Under the pieces are notes generated by a model. The model was given only the letters and a program-made list of their open reading frames with translations, ran no database searches and had not been told where the DNA came from. This document shows positions 43,046 through 52,221 of a DNA stretch of 64,000 bases, one piece after another; the first letter of the stretch is position 1; the number at the start of each line of letters is the position of its first letter. The stretch is from CAWEDP01 sp963807925 (GTDB lineage: Bacteria > Acidobacteriota > Vicinamibacteria > Vicinamibacterales > CAVVIG01): positions 1 to 64,000 of the forward strand of contig CAWEDP010000002.1 of assembly GCA_963807925.1 (NCBI GenBank). Reading direction: 5' to 3'. A program made the position numbers and the translations under genes.

Positions 43046-43318
43046 CTACTTGACGGCCTGCTTGAGCGCCTTGCCGGCGCTGAAGCGCGGCACGCGGCGC
43101 TTCGGAATGCTGATGGTGGCGCCGGTTTGGGGATTGCGCGCCTTGCGCGCCTTGCGGTTGGACGTCTTGAACGTGCCGAAGCCGACGAACGACACCGAGT
43201 CGCCCTTCTTCAGCGACTTCATGATGCCCTCGATGAGCGAATCGACGGCGCCGGCGGCCGCAGACTTGGTGAGCCCTGTGTCCTTGGCAATCTTGGCGAC
43301 GATGTCCTGTTTGTTCAT
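43046..43318 (-). CDS. hup: DNA-binding protein HU
   Basis: 90 residues. MNKQDIVAKIAKDTGLTKSAA, GFGTF and the DNA-binding arm ARNPQTGATISIPKRRVPRFSAGK are classical HU. AGGAGGGG precedes the ATG. A strong promoter lies 217-245 bases upstream of the ATG, so the mRNA has a leader of about 210 nt. Confidence 0.96.
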   Translation of the reverse strand: MNKQDIVAKIAKDTGLTKSAAAGAVDSLIEGIMKSLKKGDSVSFVGFGTFKTSNRKARKARNPQTGATISIPKRRVPRFSAGKALKQAVK

Positions 43319-43534
43319 TGAACCCCTCCTCGTCCATCCGGCGCGACCGGGAGGATCCCGGACCTTGCGGACGGAACGAATCGCCGGGTCCACGCCGCTC
43401 GCCGCATCACGAACGGGCAGACGCTCACCAGAGCGCATTGCATGTCGCGTGCGCAAGACTGTCGTCCGCTCGATGACGGACATGCGATCAACGAGAGTGA
43501 AACCGGCGTGCGTTTTCGAGTGAAACGCCCAGCC

Positions 43535-43563
43535 GTTATACGCGACGCTCGACGGAGTGTCAA
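43535..43563 (-). promoter_or_regulatory. near-consensus sigma-70 promoter for hup
   Basis: Minus-strand TTGACA (43563-43558), 17-base spacer, TATAAC (43540-43535). Best promoter match seen in the window. Confidence 0.75.
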
Positions 43564-43657
43564 GCGCGAAACCGCGCGAAGCCGCGATTTTGCGGGCTTC
43601 CCGAGCCTGCAGCCCGCGATGAGAGGACGCGGAAGATCACGATGAGACGCAGAGGAT

Positions 43658-44818
43658 CTACGCGCGCTTCTTCACCTCGGCGATCGCCTTGTCGAGGGCC
43701 GGATCGCCGGCGGGCGCCGGCTGACCGAACTCGACGTCGGGCTCGTCGACGACGATCGACGGCTCGAGGCCCTTCTCGTGGAGCGTGACGCCGGCGGGTG
43801 AGAGATAGCGCGCCGTCGAGAGCCACAAACCGCTGCCGTCCGGCAGCTTGATCAGCCGCTGCACGGCCGCCCGGCCGATCGTGCGCTCGCCGACGAGATC
43901 GGCCCGTTTGTTGCCGGCCAGCGCCGCCGCGAACACCTCGGCCGCCCCCGACGTGCCGGTGTCGATCAGCACGACGGCGGGCTGCCTGATGGCGCCGTCG
44001 CCCGCCGCTGCGCTGATCGTCTGGCGCTCGGCGCCTTTGGCTTCGCGCATCGTCAGCGTCCCCGTGTCCACAAACAGCCGCGCGACGGCGATGCCGTCGT
44101 CGATCGGGCCGCCGGAGGTCCGCCGCACGTCGATGAGGAGGCGGGTGGCGCCCGCCTTGGTGACCTCGGCCACCGCCTTCCTGACCTGGTCCGCGGTCTT
44201 CGATCCGATCGCCGCGATCCGCACGTAGCCGACCGTCGGCGCCGCGACACGACCCGAGACCTCCGACGAGCTGAGGGCCTCGCGCGTCAACTCCACGTCG
44301 TGCGGGTCGGCGGCGTTGCCGCGGATGATCGTCAGCTTCACCTTGCTGCCTGGCGCGCCACGCAGCAATCGCGTGCCCTCCCATACCGACATTTCACGCG
44401 TGGGCTGGTTGTCGATCATGCGCACGTAGTCGCCGGTGCGCAGCCCGGCCTTCGCGGCCGGCGAGTTGTCGCGCGCCGCCACGATCCGCAGGTAGTACTG
44501 CTTGGTGAGGTCGAGGCCGGTCTCGCCCGACGGCAGGGCCGCGCCGCTCTCGGCCTGCTTGACCTGCTGCGGAGACAGATACGCGCTGTCGGGGTCCAGT
44601 CCGTCGGCCAGCCCGCGCATCGCCCCGTGCATGACCTTCTCGACGTTCACCTGCTCGACATAACTGCTCGTGATCATCCCGACCACGTCGTCGAACACCT
44701 TCAGGTGCTGATAGGTGTCCTCCCGGGCCATGACCCGGCCCAGAAAGCCGCCCACAATCGCGAAGGCGATGACGGGCGCGGAGATCGACATCACGACAAG
44801 ACGGGTTCTCGATGTCAT
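43658..44818 (-). CDS. CtpA-like S41 protein with altered catalytic dyad
   Basis: 386 residues. N-terminal membrane anchor, DDVVGMITSSYVE region, PDZ domain (LRIVAARDNSPAAKAGLRTGDYVRMIDNQP) and S41 core. In active CtpA/Prc the segment is TASAAE with Ser three before Glu, and the partner Lys lies in TFGKG. Here the segments read GTSGAAEVF and RTIGRAAVQ, so Gly is at the Ser position (Ser is one earlier) and Arg replaces Lys. It may be inactive or use a shifted Ser. It starts 4 bases after the EnvC-like stop, hinting at a joint role in cell-wall hydrolase control. Confidence 0.8.
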   Translation of the reverse strand: MTSRTRLVVMSISAPVIAFAIVGGFLGRVMAREDTYQHLKVFDDVVGMITSSYVEQVNVEKVMHGAMRGLADGLDPDSAYLSPQQVKQAESGAALPSGETGLDLTKQYYLRIVAARDNSPAAKAGLRTGDYVRMIDNQPTREMSVWEGTRLLRGAPGSKVKLTIIRGNAADPHDVELTREALSSSEVSGRVAAPTVGYVRIAAIGSKTADQVRKAVAEVTKAGATRLLIDVRRTSGGPIDDGIAVARLFVDTGTLTMREAKGAERQTISAAAGDGAIRQPAVVLIDTGTSGAAEVFAAALAGNKRADLVGERTIGRAAVQRLIKLPDGSGLWLSTARYLSPAGVTLHEKGLEPSIVVDEPDVEFGQPAPAGDPALDKAIAEVKKRA

Positions 44819-44822
44819 AGGT

Positions 44823-45947
44823 TCAAGGCTTCCTGAGCCATTGTAACGGGTCGACGGGGCGACCGTCGACGCGAAGCTCGAAGTACAGTCCAGGTGCCCC
44901 GGCGGGGGCGGTTCCCACGCTGCCGATCGCCTGGCCGCGGTCGATCCGGACGCCCCGTGCGACCGAGACCTCCGACAGGTCGCCGTAGAGGCTGAGGGTC
45001 TGCGCGCCGTGGTCCACGATCACCAGATTGCCGAACCCGGCGAACGGATCCGCGTAGACGACCATCCCTTCGTGCACGGCGTGCACGGGCGCGCCCTCGG
45101 GCGCGGCGATTTCGACCCCGTTCGACTCCGCCGTTCGCCCGTTCGGCGGTCTGCCGAACGGAACGCGTACCGTACCAGCGACCGGCCACTCGAGCGCTCC
45201 CCGGAACGGACGGATCGGCAACGCCGGCACGTCGGCCGCCGCTGCGCCATGCTCCAGATCGCTGAGCGTGGCCTGCAGCTTCTGCTGCGCCGACAGCAGC
45301 TCGCCGGCGAGCTGCGCGTTCAGATCGCGGCGCCGATCGATGTCGCTGACGAGATCGGTGCGGGCCCGCGCGGCGGCGGCGGCCGCGCGCTGGGCACGTT
45401 CCGCGTCGGCTCGAACCACCTGAAGACGCTGCGTCTTGATCTCGAGGTCGTGGCGCGCGGAGGTGAGCGCTGCGATCGTCTGCTGATGCTCGGCGACGCG
45501 CCGGCTGTCGGCCTGCGCGAGCGCCCCGATCATCCGCGCCGCGCGGCCCAGGTCGCGACCCTCCACTGTCGAGAGCAGCAGCCGCAGGTATCTGGCGCGG
45601 CCGCGTTTGTAGATTTCCACCAGACGCGCCCGCAGCACCGGGCGCTCGGCCGCATCGCGCGCCTCGAGATCGTCGATGCGCCGGGTGAGCGACCCGAGCT
45701 CGGCCGCGGAGGCGTCGGCATCGCCGGCGATCCGACGGAGCTCGGCCGCCTTGATTTCGCGCTCGATCTCGAACCGGCGGAGATCGTTCAGCAGCGTTCG
45801 CTCCTGAGCCGCCAGCTGATCGGCTTCGCGCTGGAGCGCCTGCAGCCGCTCGCCCGCGCGTCGCGCGCCGGCCTGGGCGCGGTCCGCCTGCTGCGCGAGC
45901 GCCGTCGACGCGCACAGACAGACGACGAGCAGCAGAGTGGTCCGCAT
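44823..45947 (-). CDS. EnvC/NlpD-like M23 (LytM) protein
   Basis: 374 residues: signal peptide MRTTLLLVVCLCASTALAQ, long coiled coil (20-240), LytM domain (about 275-370) with GVEIAAPEGAPVHAVHEGMVVYADPFAGFGNLVIVDHG. The usual zinc ligands HxxxD and HxH are changed (NGVEIAAPEG and LYFELR), so like EnvC it is probably an amidase activator rather than an enzyme. Operon with the CtpA-like gene. Confidence 0.88.
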   Translation of the reverse strand: MRTTLLLVVCLCASTALAQQADRAQAGARRAGERLQALQREADQLAAQERTLLNDLRRFEIEREIKAAELRRIAGDADASAAELGSLTRRIDDLEARDAAERPVLRARLVEIYKRGRARYLRLLLSTVEGRDLGRAARMIGALAQADSRRVAEHQQTIAALTSARHDLEIKTQRLQVVRADAERAQRAAAAAARARTDLVSDIDRRRDLNAQLAGELLSAQQKLQATLSDLEHGAAAADVPALPIRPFRGALEWPVAGTVRVPFGRPPNGRTAESNGVEIAAPEGAPVHAVHEGMVVYADPFAGFGNLVIVDHGAQTLSLYGDLSEVSVARGVRIDRGQAIGSVGTAPAGAPGLYFELRVDGRPVDPLQWLRKP

Positions 45948-45980
45948 GACGGCCTTCTCCCGCCTTGCCGGAAGGATCGG

Positions 45981-45986
45981 ATTATA
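45981..45986 (-). promoter_or_regulatory. -10 element TATAAT for the EnvC-like operon
   Basis: A perfect minus-strand TATAAT lies in the 54-base gap between the divergent envC-like and ruvX genes; the -35 region is weak. Confidence 0.4.
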
Positions 45987-46001
45987 GCTTACGATCCCGA
46001 C

Positions 46002-46499
46002 ATGGCTGTGGGTGGCCGCCTCCTGGCCGTCGACGTCGGCGAACGCCGGGTCGGTCTGGCCGTCAGCGACGTCACCGGCACGCTGGCCCGTCCGCTGACG
46101 ACGCTTCACGTCACGAGCGAGGTCGACGCGGTCCGGGACGTCGCCCGGGTCGTCCAGCGACTCGTCGCCGAGGACGATGGCCTGGCCGGGATCGTGGTCG
46201 GCCTGCCGACGCGGCTCGATGGGAGGCCGGACGCACAGACGCCCCGCGTGCTCGCATTCATGGCGTCGCTCGCGGCGGCTACCCGGCTGCCGGTTGCGCC
46301 GGCAGACGAGCGGCTGACCAGCCGAGAAGCGGAGAGCCGTCTCGCCGTCCGCGAGCGCGACTGGCGCCGGCGCAAGGAGCGCCTCGACGCGGCCGCGGCG
46401 GCGATCATTCTCCAGGACTATCTCGACCTGCACGCAGCCGATGGAAGGCGCGCCGGCGGACAACCGGACACCGGGACACGGGGCGAACCCGATGCGTAG
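46002..46499 (+). CDS. ruvX: Holliday junction resolvase-like RuvX/YqgF
   Basis: 165 residues: LLAVDVGERRVGLAVSD (RNase H-like first Asp), GIVVGLPTRLDG, PVAPADERLTSREAESRL and the terminal AAAAAIILQDYL. Involved in pre-16S 5' processing and perhaps junction cleavage. Overlaps mltG by 8 bases. Confidence 0.93.
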   Translation: MAVGGRLLAVDVGERRVGLAVSDVTGTLARPLTTLHVTSEVDAVRDVARVVQRLVAEDDGLAGIVVGLPTRLDGRPDAQTPRVLAFMASLAAATRLPVAPADERLTSREAESRLAVRERDWRRRKERLDAAAAAIILQDYLDLHAADGRRAGGQPDTGTRGEPDA

Positions 46500-47577
46500 C
46501 CTGCTCGGCCGCGTCCTGATGCTCCTGCTCGCGCTGTCCGTCGGAGCGGGCGCGGCGGCGACCGCGCTCTACCTGCGTGCGCGGGAACCATACCAGGGCT
46601 ATGCCGGCGGCGAGCAGTTCATCGACCTTCCCGCGGGCGAGGGCACCAAGGGGATCGGCCAGCGACTGGTCGCCGCCGGCATCGTTCGCGACGGACTGAC
46701 CTTTCGCACGGCGCTGTGGCTGACCGGCCGCGCGCGGGCACTCAAGGCCGGCGAATACCGCTTCGACCGTCCGTTGACGCCGATCGAGGTGGTCGACAAG
46801 ATTGCCCGCGGGGACGTGTATTTCATCGCCGTCACCTTCCCGGAAGGGCTCACGGCGCGGGAGATGGCCGCCATCGCGGATCTGCACGGGATCGGGCCGC
46901 CCTCGGCGTTTGCGGGCGCCGCGGAGAATCCCTCGGCGATCCGCACCATCGATCCGCTGGCGTCAAGCCTCGAAGGCTACCTCTTTCCCGACACGTATCG
47001 GGTGAACCGCCAGATCGGTCCGGCCGCGCTCGTGCGGTCGATGGTGGCCCAGTTCGACCGCGAGCTCACCGGCGACCTGCGCGATGCGGCCAGCGCGACC
47101 GGCCTCTCCATCCATCAGCTCGTCACGCTCGCGTCGCTCGTCGAGAAGGAAACGGCGCGGCCGGACGAACGTCCCCTGATCGCGGCGGTGTACCTGCACC
47201 GGTTCCGCATCGGGATGGCGCTGCAGTGCGACCCGACTCTCATCTACGGTCTTCAACGCGCAGGCCGGTACACCGGAAACCTCCGGCGCGAGGATCTCGC
47301 GTTCGATTCCCCGTACAACACCTATCGCTACGCCGGCCTGCCGCCCGGACCGATCGCGTCGCCCGGCAGGGCGTCGCTCGAGGCGGCAGCCCATCCCGCC
47401 CCGGTTGCGTACCTGTATTTCGTGAGTCGCAACGACGGGTCGCACGAGTTCGCGACGACGCTCGCCGAGCACAATCGGAACGTGCAGAAGTATCAGGTGG
47501 AGTTCTTTCGAGCGCCGAAACCGGCCGCGAAGGCGGTGGAACAGCCCCGAAAGCGCCATCGGACGAGATCGCGATAG
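46492..47577 (+). CDS. mltG: endolytic murein transglycosylase MltG (YceG)
   Basis: 361 residues. N-terminal membrane helix (LGRVLMLLLALSVGAGAAATALYL), LysM-like region, catalytic Glu in LASLVEKETARPDERPLIAAVYLHR, then MALQCDPTLIYG and SPYNTYRYAGLPPGPIASPG. Cuts nascent glycan strands to set their length. The start is placed at MRSLLGRV; an upstream ATG at 46441 would only add a hydrophilic overhang. Confidence 0.95.
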   Translation: MRSLLGRVLMLLLALSVGAGAAATALYLRAREPYQGYAGGEQFIDLPAGEGTKGIGQRLVAAGIVRDGLTFRTALWLTGRARALKAGEYRFDRPLTPIEVVDKIARGDVYFIAVTFPEGLTAREMAAIADLHGIGPPSAFAGAAENPSAIRTIDPLASSLEGYLFPDTYRVNRQIGPAALVRSMVAQFDRELTGDLRDAASATGLSIHQLVTLASLVEKETARPDERPLIAAVYLHRFRIGMALQCDPTLIYGLQRAGRYTGNLRREDLAFDSPYNTYRYAGLPPGPIASPGRASLEAAAHPAPVAYLYFVSRNDGSHEFATTLAEHNRNVQKYQVEFFRAPKPAAKAVEQPRKRHRTRSR

Positions 47578-47597
47578 CTCGAGAGGCGGCCGATCGC

Positions 47598-48191
47598 TCA
47601 GAAGCCGCTGACGTAGGGCAGCCGGTTCGCGACGGTTCGAACCTGCTCGAATCGATCGAGCAGCATCGCCGTCGGGTTCCACTGCCCCGTGAGGAACGCG
47701 TCGCGGAACGCGGGCGGCACGGCGGCCGCGAAGCTCAGGCTTCCGGCTGAAACCAGGCCCCTCTCGACGTCGGCGTCGACGACCACGTCGGGCGCCTCAG
47801 CCACGAGCGACTGCAGGCGCTCGAGATCGGCATGATCCCCGCTGAAGCACGGGATGCCCAGCATCGCCGAGTTGCCCTGGAAGATCTCGGAGAACGACTC
47901 GCCGACGATGGCGCGAATGCCGTATCGCGCCAGCCCCTGCGGCGCGTGCTCGCGCGACGACCCGCACCCGAAGTTGCCGTTGACGACCAGAATCGTCGCG
48001 CCGGCGTATCGGGGGTCGTTGAAGGGGTGCTGCCCGTCCGCCTTGCGGTCGTCCTCGAACAGATGGTGCTCGAGCCCCTCGAACGAGACCGCTCGCAGGT
48101 ACCGCGCCGGCATGATCCGATCGGTGTCGATGTCGTTGCCGCGGAGCGGAATGGCGCGTCCGCTGATCCGCACGATTGCGTCTGATGTCAC
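47598..48191 (-). CDS. leuD: 3-isopropylmalate dehydratase small subunit
   Basis: 197 residues from GTG, overlapping the leuC stop (GTGA). LRGNDIDTDRIMPARYL and NFGCGSSREHAPQGLARYGIRAIVGESFSEIFQGN are LeuD signatures. With LeuC it isomerises 2- to 3-isopropylmalate in leucine synthesis. Confidence 0.95.
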   Translation of the reverse strand: MTSDAIVRISGRAIPLRGNDIDTDRIMPARYLRAVSFEGLEHHLFEDDRKADGQHPFNDPRYAGATILVVNGNFGCGSSREHAPQGLARYGIRAIVGESFSEIFQGNSAMLGIPCFSGDHADLERLQSLVAEAPDVVVDADVERGLVSAGSLSFAAAVPPAFRDAFLTGQWNPTAMLLDRFEQVRTVANRLPYVSGF

Positions 48192-49579
48192 GCGGGCACT
48201 CCCTGCTCGATCATCTGTCGCACGTCGGCCACCTCGCCGGCGACCGCGGCCGCCGCCACCATGGCCGGGCTCATCAGCAGCGTGCGACCGGTGGGACTGC
48301 CCTGTCGCCCCTTGAAGTTGCGGTTCGACGAGGACGCGCAGACCTGCCGGCCCTCGAGCCGATCGGTGTTCATGGCGAGGCACATCGAGCAGCCGGCACC
48401 GCGCCACTCGAAGCCGGCGGCGCGGAACACGTCGTGCAGCCCGCGCTCCTCGGCCATCCGCGCGATCTGGTTCGAGCCGGGCACGACGAGGGCCTTGACG
48501 TGCGTCGCCACGCGGTGGCCGCGGACGATGCGCGCGGCCTCCTCGAGATCCGACAGCCGGCCGTTGGTGCACGAGCCGATGAAGGCGACGTCGATCCTGG
48601 TCCCCTGCACGCGGCGGCCGGGCACGAAGCCCATGAAGGCCAGCGCTTCCGGATCGGCGTCGCCGGGAATCGGCTCGCTGATGCTCACCGATTGCCCCGG
48701 GTTGATGCCCCAGGTGACCGTCGGCTCGATGGAGGCGGCGTCGAACCTCACGCGATCGTCGTACGACGCGTCGCCGTCCGACGCCAGCTGGCGCCACCAG
48801 GTGACGGCGCGGTCGAAGGCGTCGCCCTGCGGCGCATAGCGCCGTCCGCGCAGGAACGCGAACGTCGTCTCGTCCGGATTGACGTAGCCGGCGCGCGCCC
48901 CGCCTTCGATGGACATGTTGCAGATCGTCATCCGCTCGTCGATTGACATGCGGTCGAGCGTGGTGCCCCCATACTCGTACGCGTAACCGTTGCCGCCGTG
49001 CACGCCCAGACGGCGGATCACGGTCAGGATGACGTCTTTCGCATAGACACCGGGCGCCAGGCGTCCGTTCACCTCGATGCGCCGCACCTTCAAGGGCTCG
49101 AGCGCCAGGCACTGCGACGCCAGGACATCGCGCACCTGCGACGTCCCGATGCCAAAGGCGATGGCGCCGACGGCGCCGTGCGTGGACGTGTGGCTGTCGC
49201 CGCACGCGATGGTCATGCCGGGCTGCGTCAGCCCGAGCTCGGGACCGATGACGTGCACGATCCCCTGGTCGGGACTGTCCGGCGCCCACAGGTTGATGCC
49301 GAAGTCCCGGCAGTTGCGCTCGAGCGCCGTCGTCATCTCCTCGGCCATGAGGTCGAGGAAGGGGCGGCGCCGCGAATCGGTCGGGACGATGTGGTCGACC
49401 GTGGCGAACGTCCGCTCCGGGAACGCGACGCGCCATCCGTGCTGCCGCAGCATGTCGAACGCCTGGGGGCTCGTGACCTCGTGAACCAGGTGCAGCCCGA
49501 CGAACAGCTGCGTGTGACCGCTCGGAAGCGTGCGAACCGTGTGCGCGTTCCAGACTTTCTGAAAGAGGGTTTCAGCCAT
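48188..49579 (-). CDS. leuC: 3-isopropylmalate dehydratase large subunit
   Basis: 463 residues. The three Fe-S cysteines are in GSCTNGRLSDLEEAA and GCSMCLAMN; the family DSHTSTHGAVGAIAFGIGTS is also present. Aconitase-type [4Fe-4S] enzyme. Confidence 0.96.
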   Translation of the reverse strand: MAETLFQKVWNAHTVRTLPSGHTQLFVGLHLVHEVTSPQAFDMLRQHGWRVAFPERTFATVDHIVPTDSRRRPFLDLMAEEMTTALERNCRDFGINLWAPDSPDQGIVHVIGPELGLTQPGMTIACGDSHTSTHGAVGAIAFGIGTSQVRDVLASQCLALEPLKVRRIEVNGRLAPGVYAKDVILTVIRRLGVHGGNGYAYEYGGTTLDRMSIDERMTICNMSIEGGARAGYVNPDETTFAFLRGRRYAPQGDAFDRAVTWWRQLASDGDASYDDRVRFDAASIEPTVTWGINPGQSVSISEPIPGDADPEALAFMGFVPGRRVQGTRIDVAFIGSCTNGRLSDLEEAARIVRGHRVATHVKALVVPGSNQIARMAEERGLHDVFRAAGFEWRGAGCSMCLAMNTDRLEGRQVCASSSNRNFKGRQGSPTGRTLLMSPAMVAAAAVAGEVADVRQMIEQGVPA

Positions 49580-49638
49580 ACGAGAAAAGAAGGGTGCAGC
49601 GACCCGTGCCGAGTGGATATCCCAGCTAGAATACTGCA

Positions 49639-51265
49639 ATGCGCCGCCATCGTCTGCCGCTCTTTTTGATTGGGATGTCGCTCGCGCTCGTCGTGCTGGT
49701 GGGGACGCGCGGGCGCGGGCAGTCCGGCGACGTGCGCGACTACGTGGTCGGGCTGGGCCTGCCCGGCATCGATCGCGGTGTGATCGCCGGCGAGGCTCAA
49801 GGCCCTTCCAGCGCGGCAACCCGCGCGCGCAACCGCCCGGCGTCGCGGGCGCCGGCGCCGGATCGGGTCGGCCGCGACGGAAGCCGGCGGATCGCGGGCC
49901 GGCTCATCGTGAAGTTTCGCGAGGGCCTTCCAAGCGCCGAGCGGCAGCGCGCGGTCGCCGACGCGTCACCGGGCGCCACCCTCGTCGCCGCGCCGGCGTA
50001 CGCGGATTTCGACCTCGTGCGGATCGATCCTGCCGAGGATCCCGAGCGCGTGGCGCGGATCCTGGCGACGCGCGCCGACGTCGAGTACGCGCAGCCGTCG
50101 CACCGGTTCCACACCCAGTTCGTGCCGAACGATCCGCTGTACCGGACGCTGCAGTGGAACCTTCCGCTGATCGACATGGAGCGTGCGTGGGACATCCAGG
50201 CGCAGGCCGGCTCCACCATCACGGTCGCGGTGATCGACACCGGCGTGGCGTACGCCAACGCCACGCTCGTGGCGACGATCCCGGCCTTCAGCCTGGACGG
50301 CGTCCTCTATCCGCGTCTGGGCGTGCAGACCATTCCGTTTTCGGCCGCGCCTCAGCTCGCGCCAGCCTCGCGGTTCGTGTCGCCCAAGACGTTTCTGACC
50401 TCCTGCGCGACCGGCCAGTGCGTCTCGGTCTGCGCCGACGATCCGCCGCTCGACACCGACGGACACGGCACGCACGTCTCGGGGACCGTCGGCCAGACCA
50501 CCAACGACGGCGTCGGCACGGCGGGCGTCGCCTTCAACGTGAAGATCATGCCGGTGAAGGTCCTGTCCGGCGTCTGGGACGTGCTGACCGGCTGCGGTGA
50601 CGACATCGGCGGATTCGAAGACGACGTGGCGCGCGGGATCCGGTACGCGGCCGACAACGGCGCCCAGATCATCAACCTGAGTCTCGGCGCCCAGGGCGAC
50701 GCGGGCTCCGCGCCGGCGGTCGAAGATGCCATGAAGTACGCCGTCAACAAGGGCGTCTTCATCGCAGTGGCCGGCGGCAACGACTACGAGGACGGCAACC
50801 CGACCGAAGTGATTGCTGAAATCGCCTCGCGGCTCAAGGGCGCGGTGTCGGTCGCCGCCGTCGATCCACGGAGGAGCCGCGCGTACTACTCGAGCACGGG
50901 CACCTACATCGAGCTGGCGGCGCCGGGCGGGTCGTCGCGGGGATTCGGGACGGGAGGCGCCGTCTTCCAGCAGACCTTCGATCCGGACTATGCGGACACG
51001 TTTCTGCTGCCGCCCCTGCAGTTCACCGCGCCCCGATTCGACACCTTCGCGTACGTGCCGCACGAGGGCACGTCGATGGCGACGCCGCACGTATCGGCCG
51101 TGGCCGCCCTGCTGATGCAGCAGGGCATCACGAGCCCCGCCGCCGTCGAGGACGCCCTCGAGCGGTTCGCCGTCGATCTCGGTGCGCCCGGGCGCGACGC
51201 CGAGTACCGGCTTCGGGCTCATCGAAGCGCGCAACGCCCTGCGCGGACTGGGCGTCACCCGATGA
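49639..51265 (+). CDS. secreted subtilisin-like serine protease (S8), frameshifted near the end
   Basis: The repaired protein is 541 residues. A signal anchor (RLPLFLIGMSLALVVLVG) and inhibitor-like pro-region (GRLIVKFREGLPSAERQRA) precede the catalytic triad: D in VAVIDTGVAYA, H in DTDGHGTHVSGTVGQ, S in HEGTSMATPHVSAVAAL. One extra C at about 51208 (GAGTAC|C|GGC) shifts the frame only in the last 19 codons; repaired, it ends GFGLIEARNALRGLGVTR and its stop overlaps the next ATG (ATGA). A TAGAAT -10 lies 7 bases before the ATG. Confidence 0.88.
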
Positions 51266-51910
51266 GGATGCTCGCGGGCGTCCTTGTCGCCCTGGCGCTG
51301 ACGACGCCGGCGAGGGCGCAGACAGCGGCGGGCGCACCGGTGGAACCCTCGATCAGCGTCCGGCCCTTCTTCCTTGCCGCCGGCGAGCAGTTCGCCGCTC
51401 GTCAGACCTTCGAGGCGGTGTTCGGATTCCGCCGGGTTGTCGGCGTTCTGGGGCGGCGGCGTGCGGGTCGATTTTCGAGAGGGCCTGTTCGCCGAAATCT
51501 CCGCGTCGCATTTCTCGAACACCGGGGAGCGGGTGTTCGTCTCTGACGGGCGCGTGTTTCCGCTCGGCATCCCGCTGAGGGTCGCCGTCACGCCGTTCGA
51601 GGTGGCGGGGGGCGTCCGGTTCAAGCTCGCGCCGCGCATCACGCCCTATGCGGCGGCGGGCGTGGGCCGCTACGCGTACTCGGAGACCTCCGACTTCGCC
51701 GACAGCGACGACGACGTGTCGACCAGCCACGCCGGATTCGTGGTCTTCGGCGGCGCCGAGCTCCGCGTGCACCCCTGGATTGCCGTCGCGGTGGACGCCG
51801 AGCTCACGCGCATCAGCGGCGTGCTGGGCAACGACGGCGTCTCGAAGGCGTTCGGGGAGACCAACCTCGGCGGCACGTCGGTCCGCGTCAAAGTGCTGGT
51901 CGGGCGGTGA
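51262..51910 (+). CDS. outer-membrane beta-barrel protein, frameshifted as read
   Basis: Repaired 215 residues: signal peptide MRMLAGVLVALALTTPARAQ, then alternating strands (GGGVRVDFREGLFAEISASHF, FEVAGGVRFKLAPRITPYAAAGVG, FVVFGGAELRV) resembling OmpA-like small barrels. One extra G at 51424 breaks the frame; removing it gives FEAVFDSAGLSAFWGGG. Coupled to the protease by ATGA and to the next gene by GTGA. Confidence 0.7.
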
Positions 51911-52170
51911 GGTTCGGGCAGCTGCGCAAGAGCCTGGCGGACGTGCTCCGCGGCGCCGCGTTCGGCCGCTACGAGCGTCATCTGCGCCAGGAAACGGCCG
52001 AGCTCCACGATCTCTTCCTGCTGCTCTGCTTCATGGAGGCGACCGGGATGCCCAACCCGGCGACGCTCTACCTCCTCGAGGTCTATCCGTACCTGCTCGA
52101 TCAATTCCACCAGTGGCACCGGCGCATGGGCATCAAGCGGTCGCCGCTCGATATCCTGCCGTGCTGTTAG
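51907..52170 (+). CDS. cory-CC-star-like small protein
   Basis: 87 residues from GTG. The helical segment RQETAELHDLFLLLCFMEATGMPNPATLYLLEVYPYLLDQFHQWHRRMG and the exact ending LDILPCC before the stop match the small proteins named for their terminal CC and encoded beside ArsA-family ATPases. Function unknown; adjacency to ArsA suggests a client, partner or regulator. Confidence 0.75.
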   Translation: MRFGQLRKSLADVLRGAAFGRYERHLRQETAELHDLFLLLCFMEATGMPNPATLYLLEVYPYLLDQFHQWHRRMGIKRSPLDILPCC

Positions 52171-52221
52171 AGCGCCGATGAGCCACCCGCTACCAGCAAC
52201 CCACCACTGACCACCGACACG

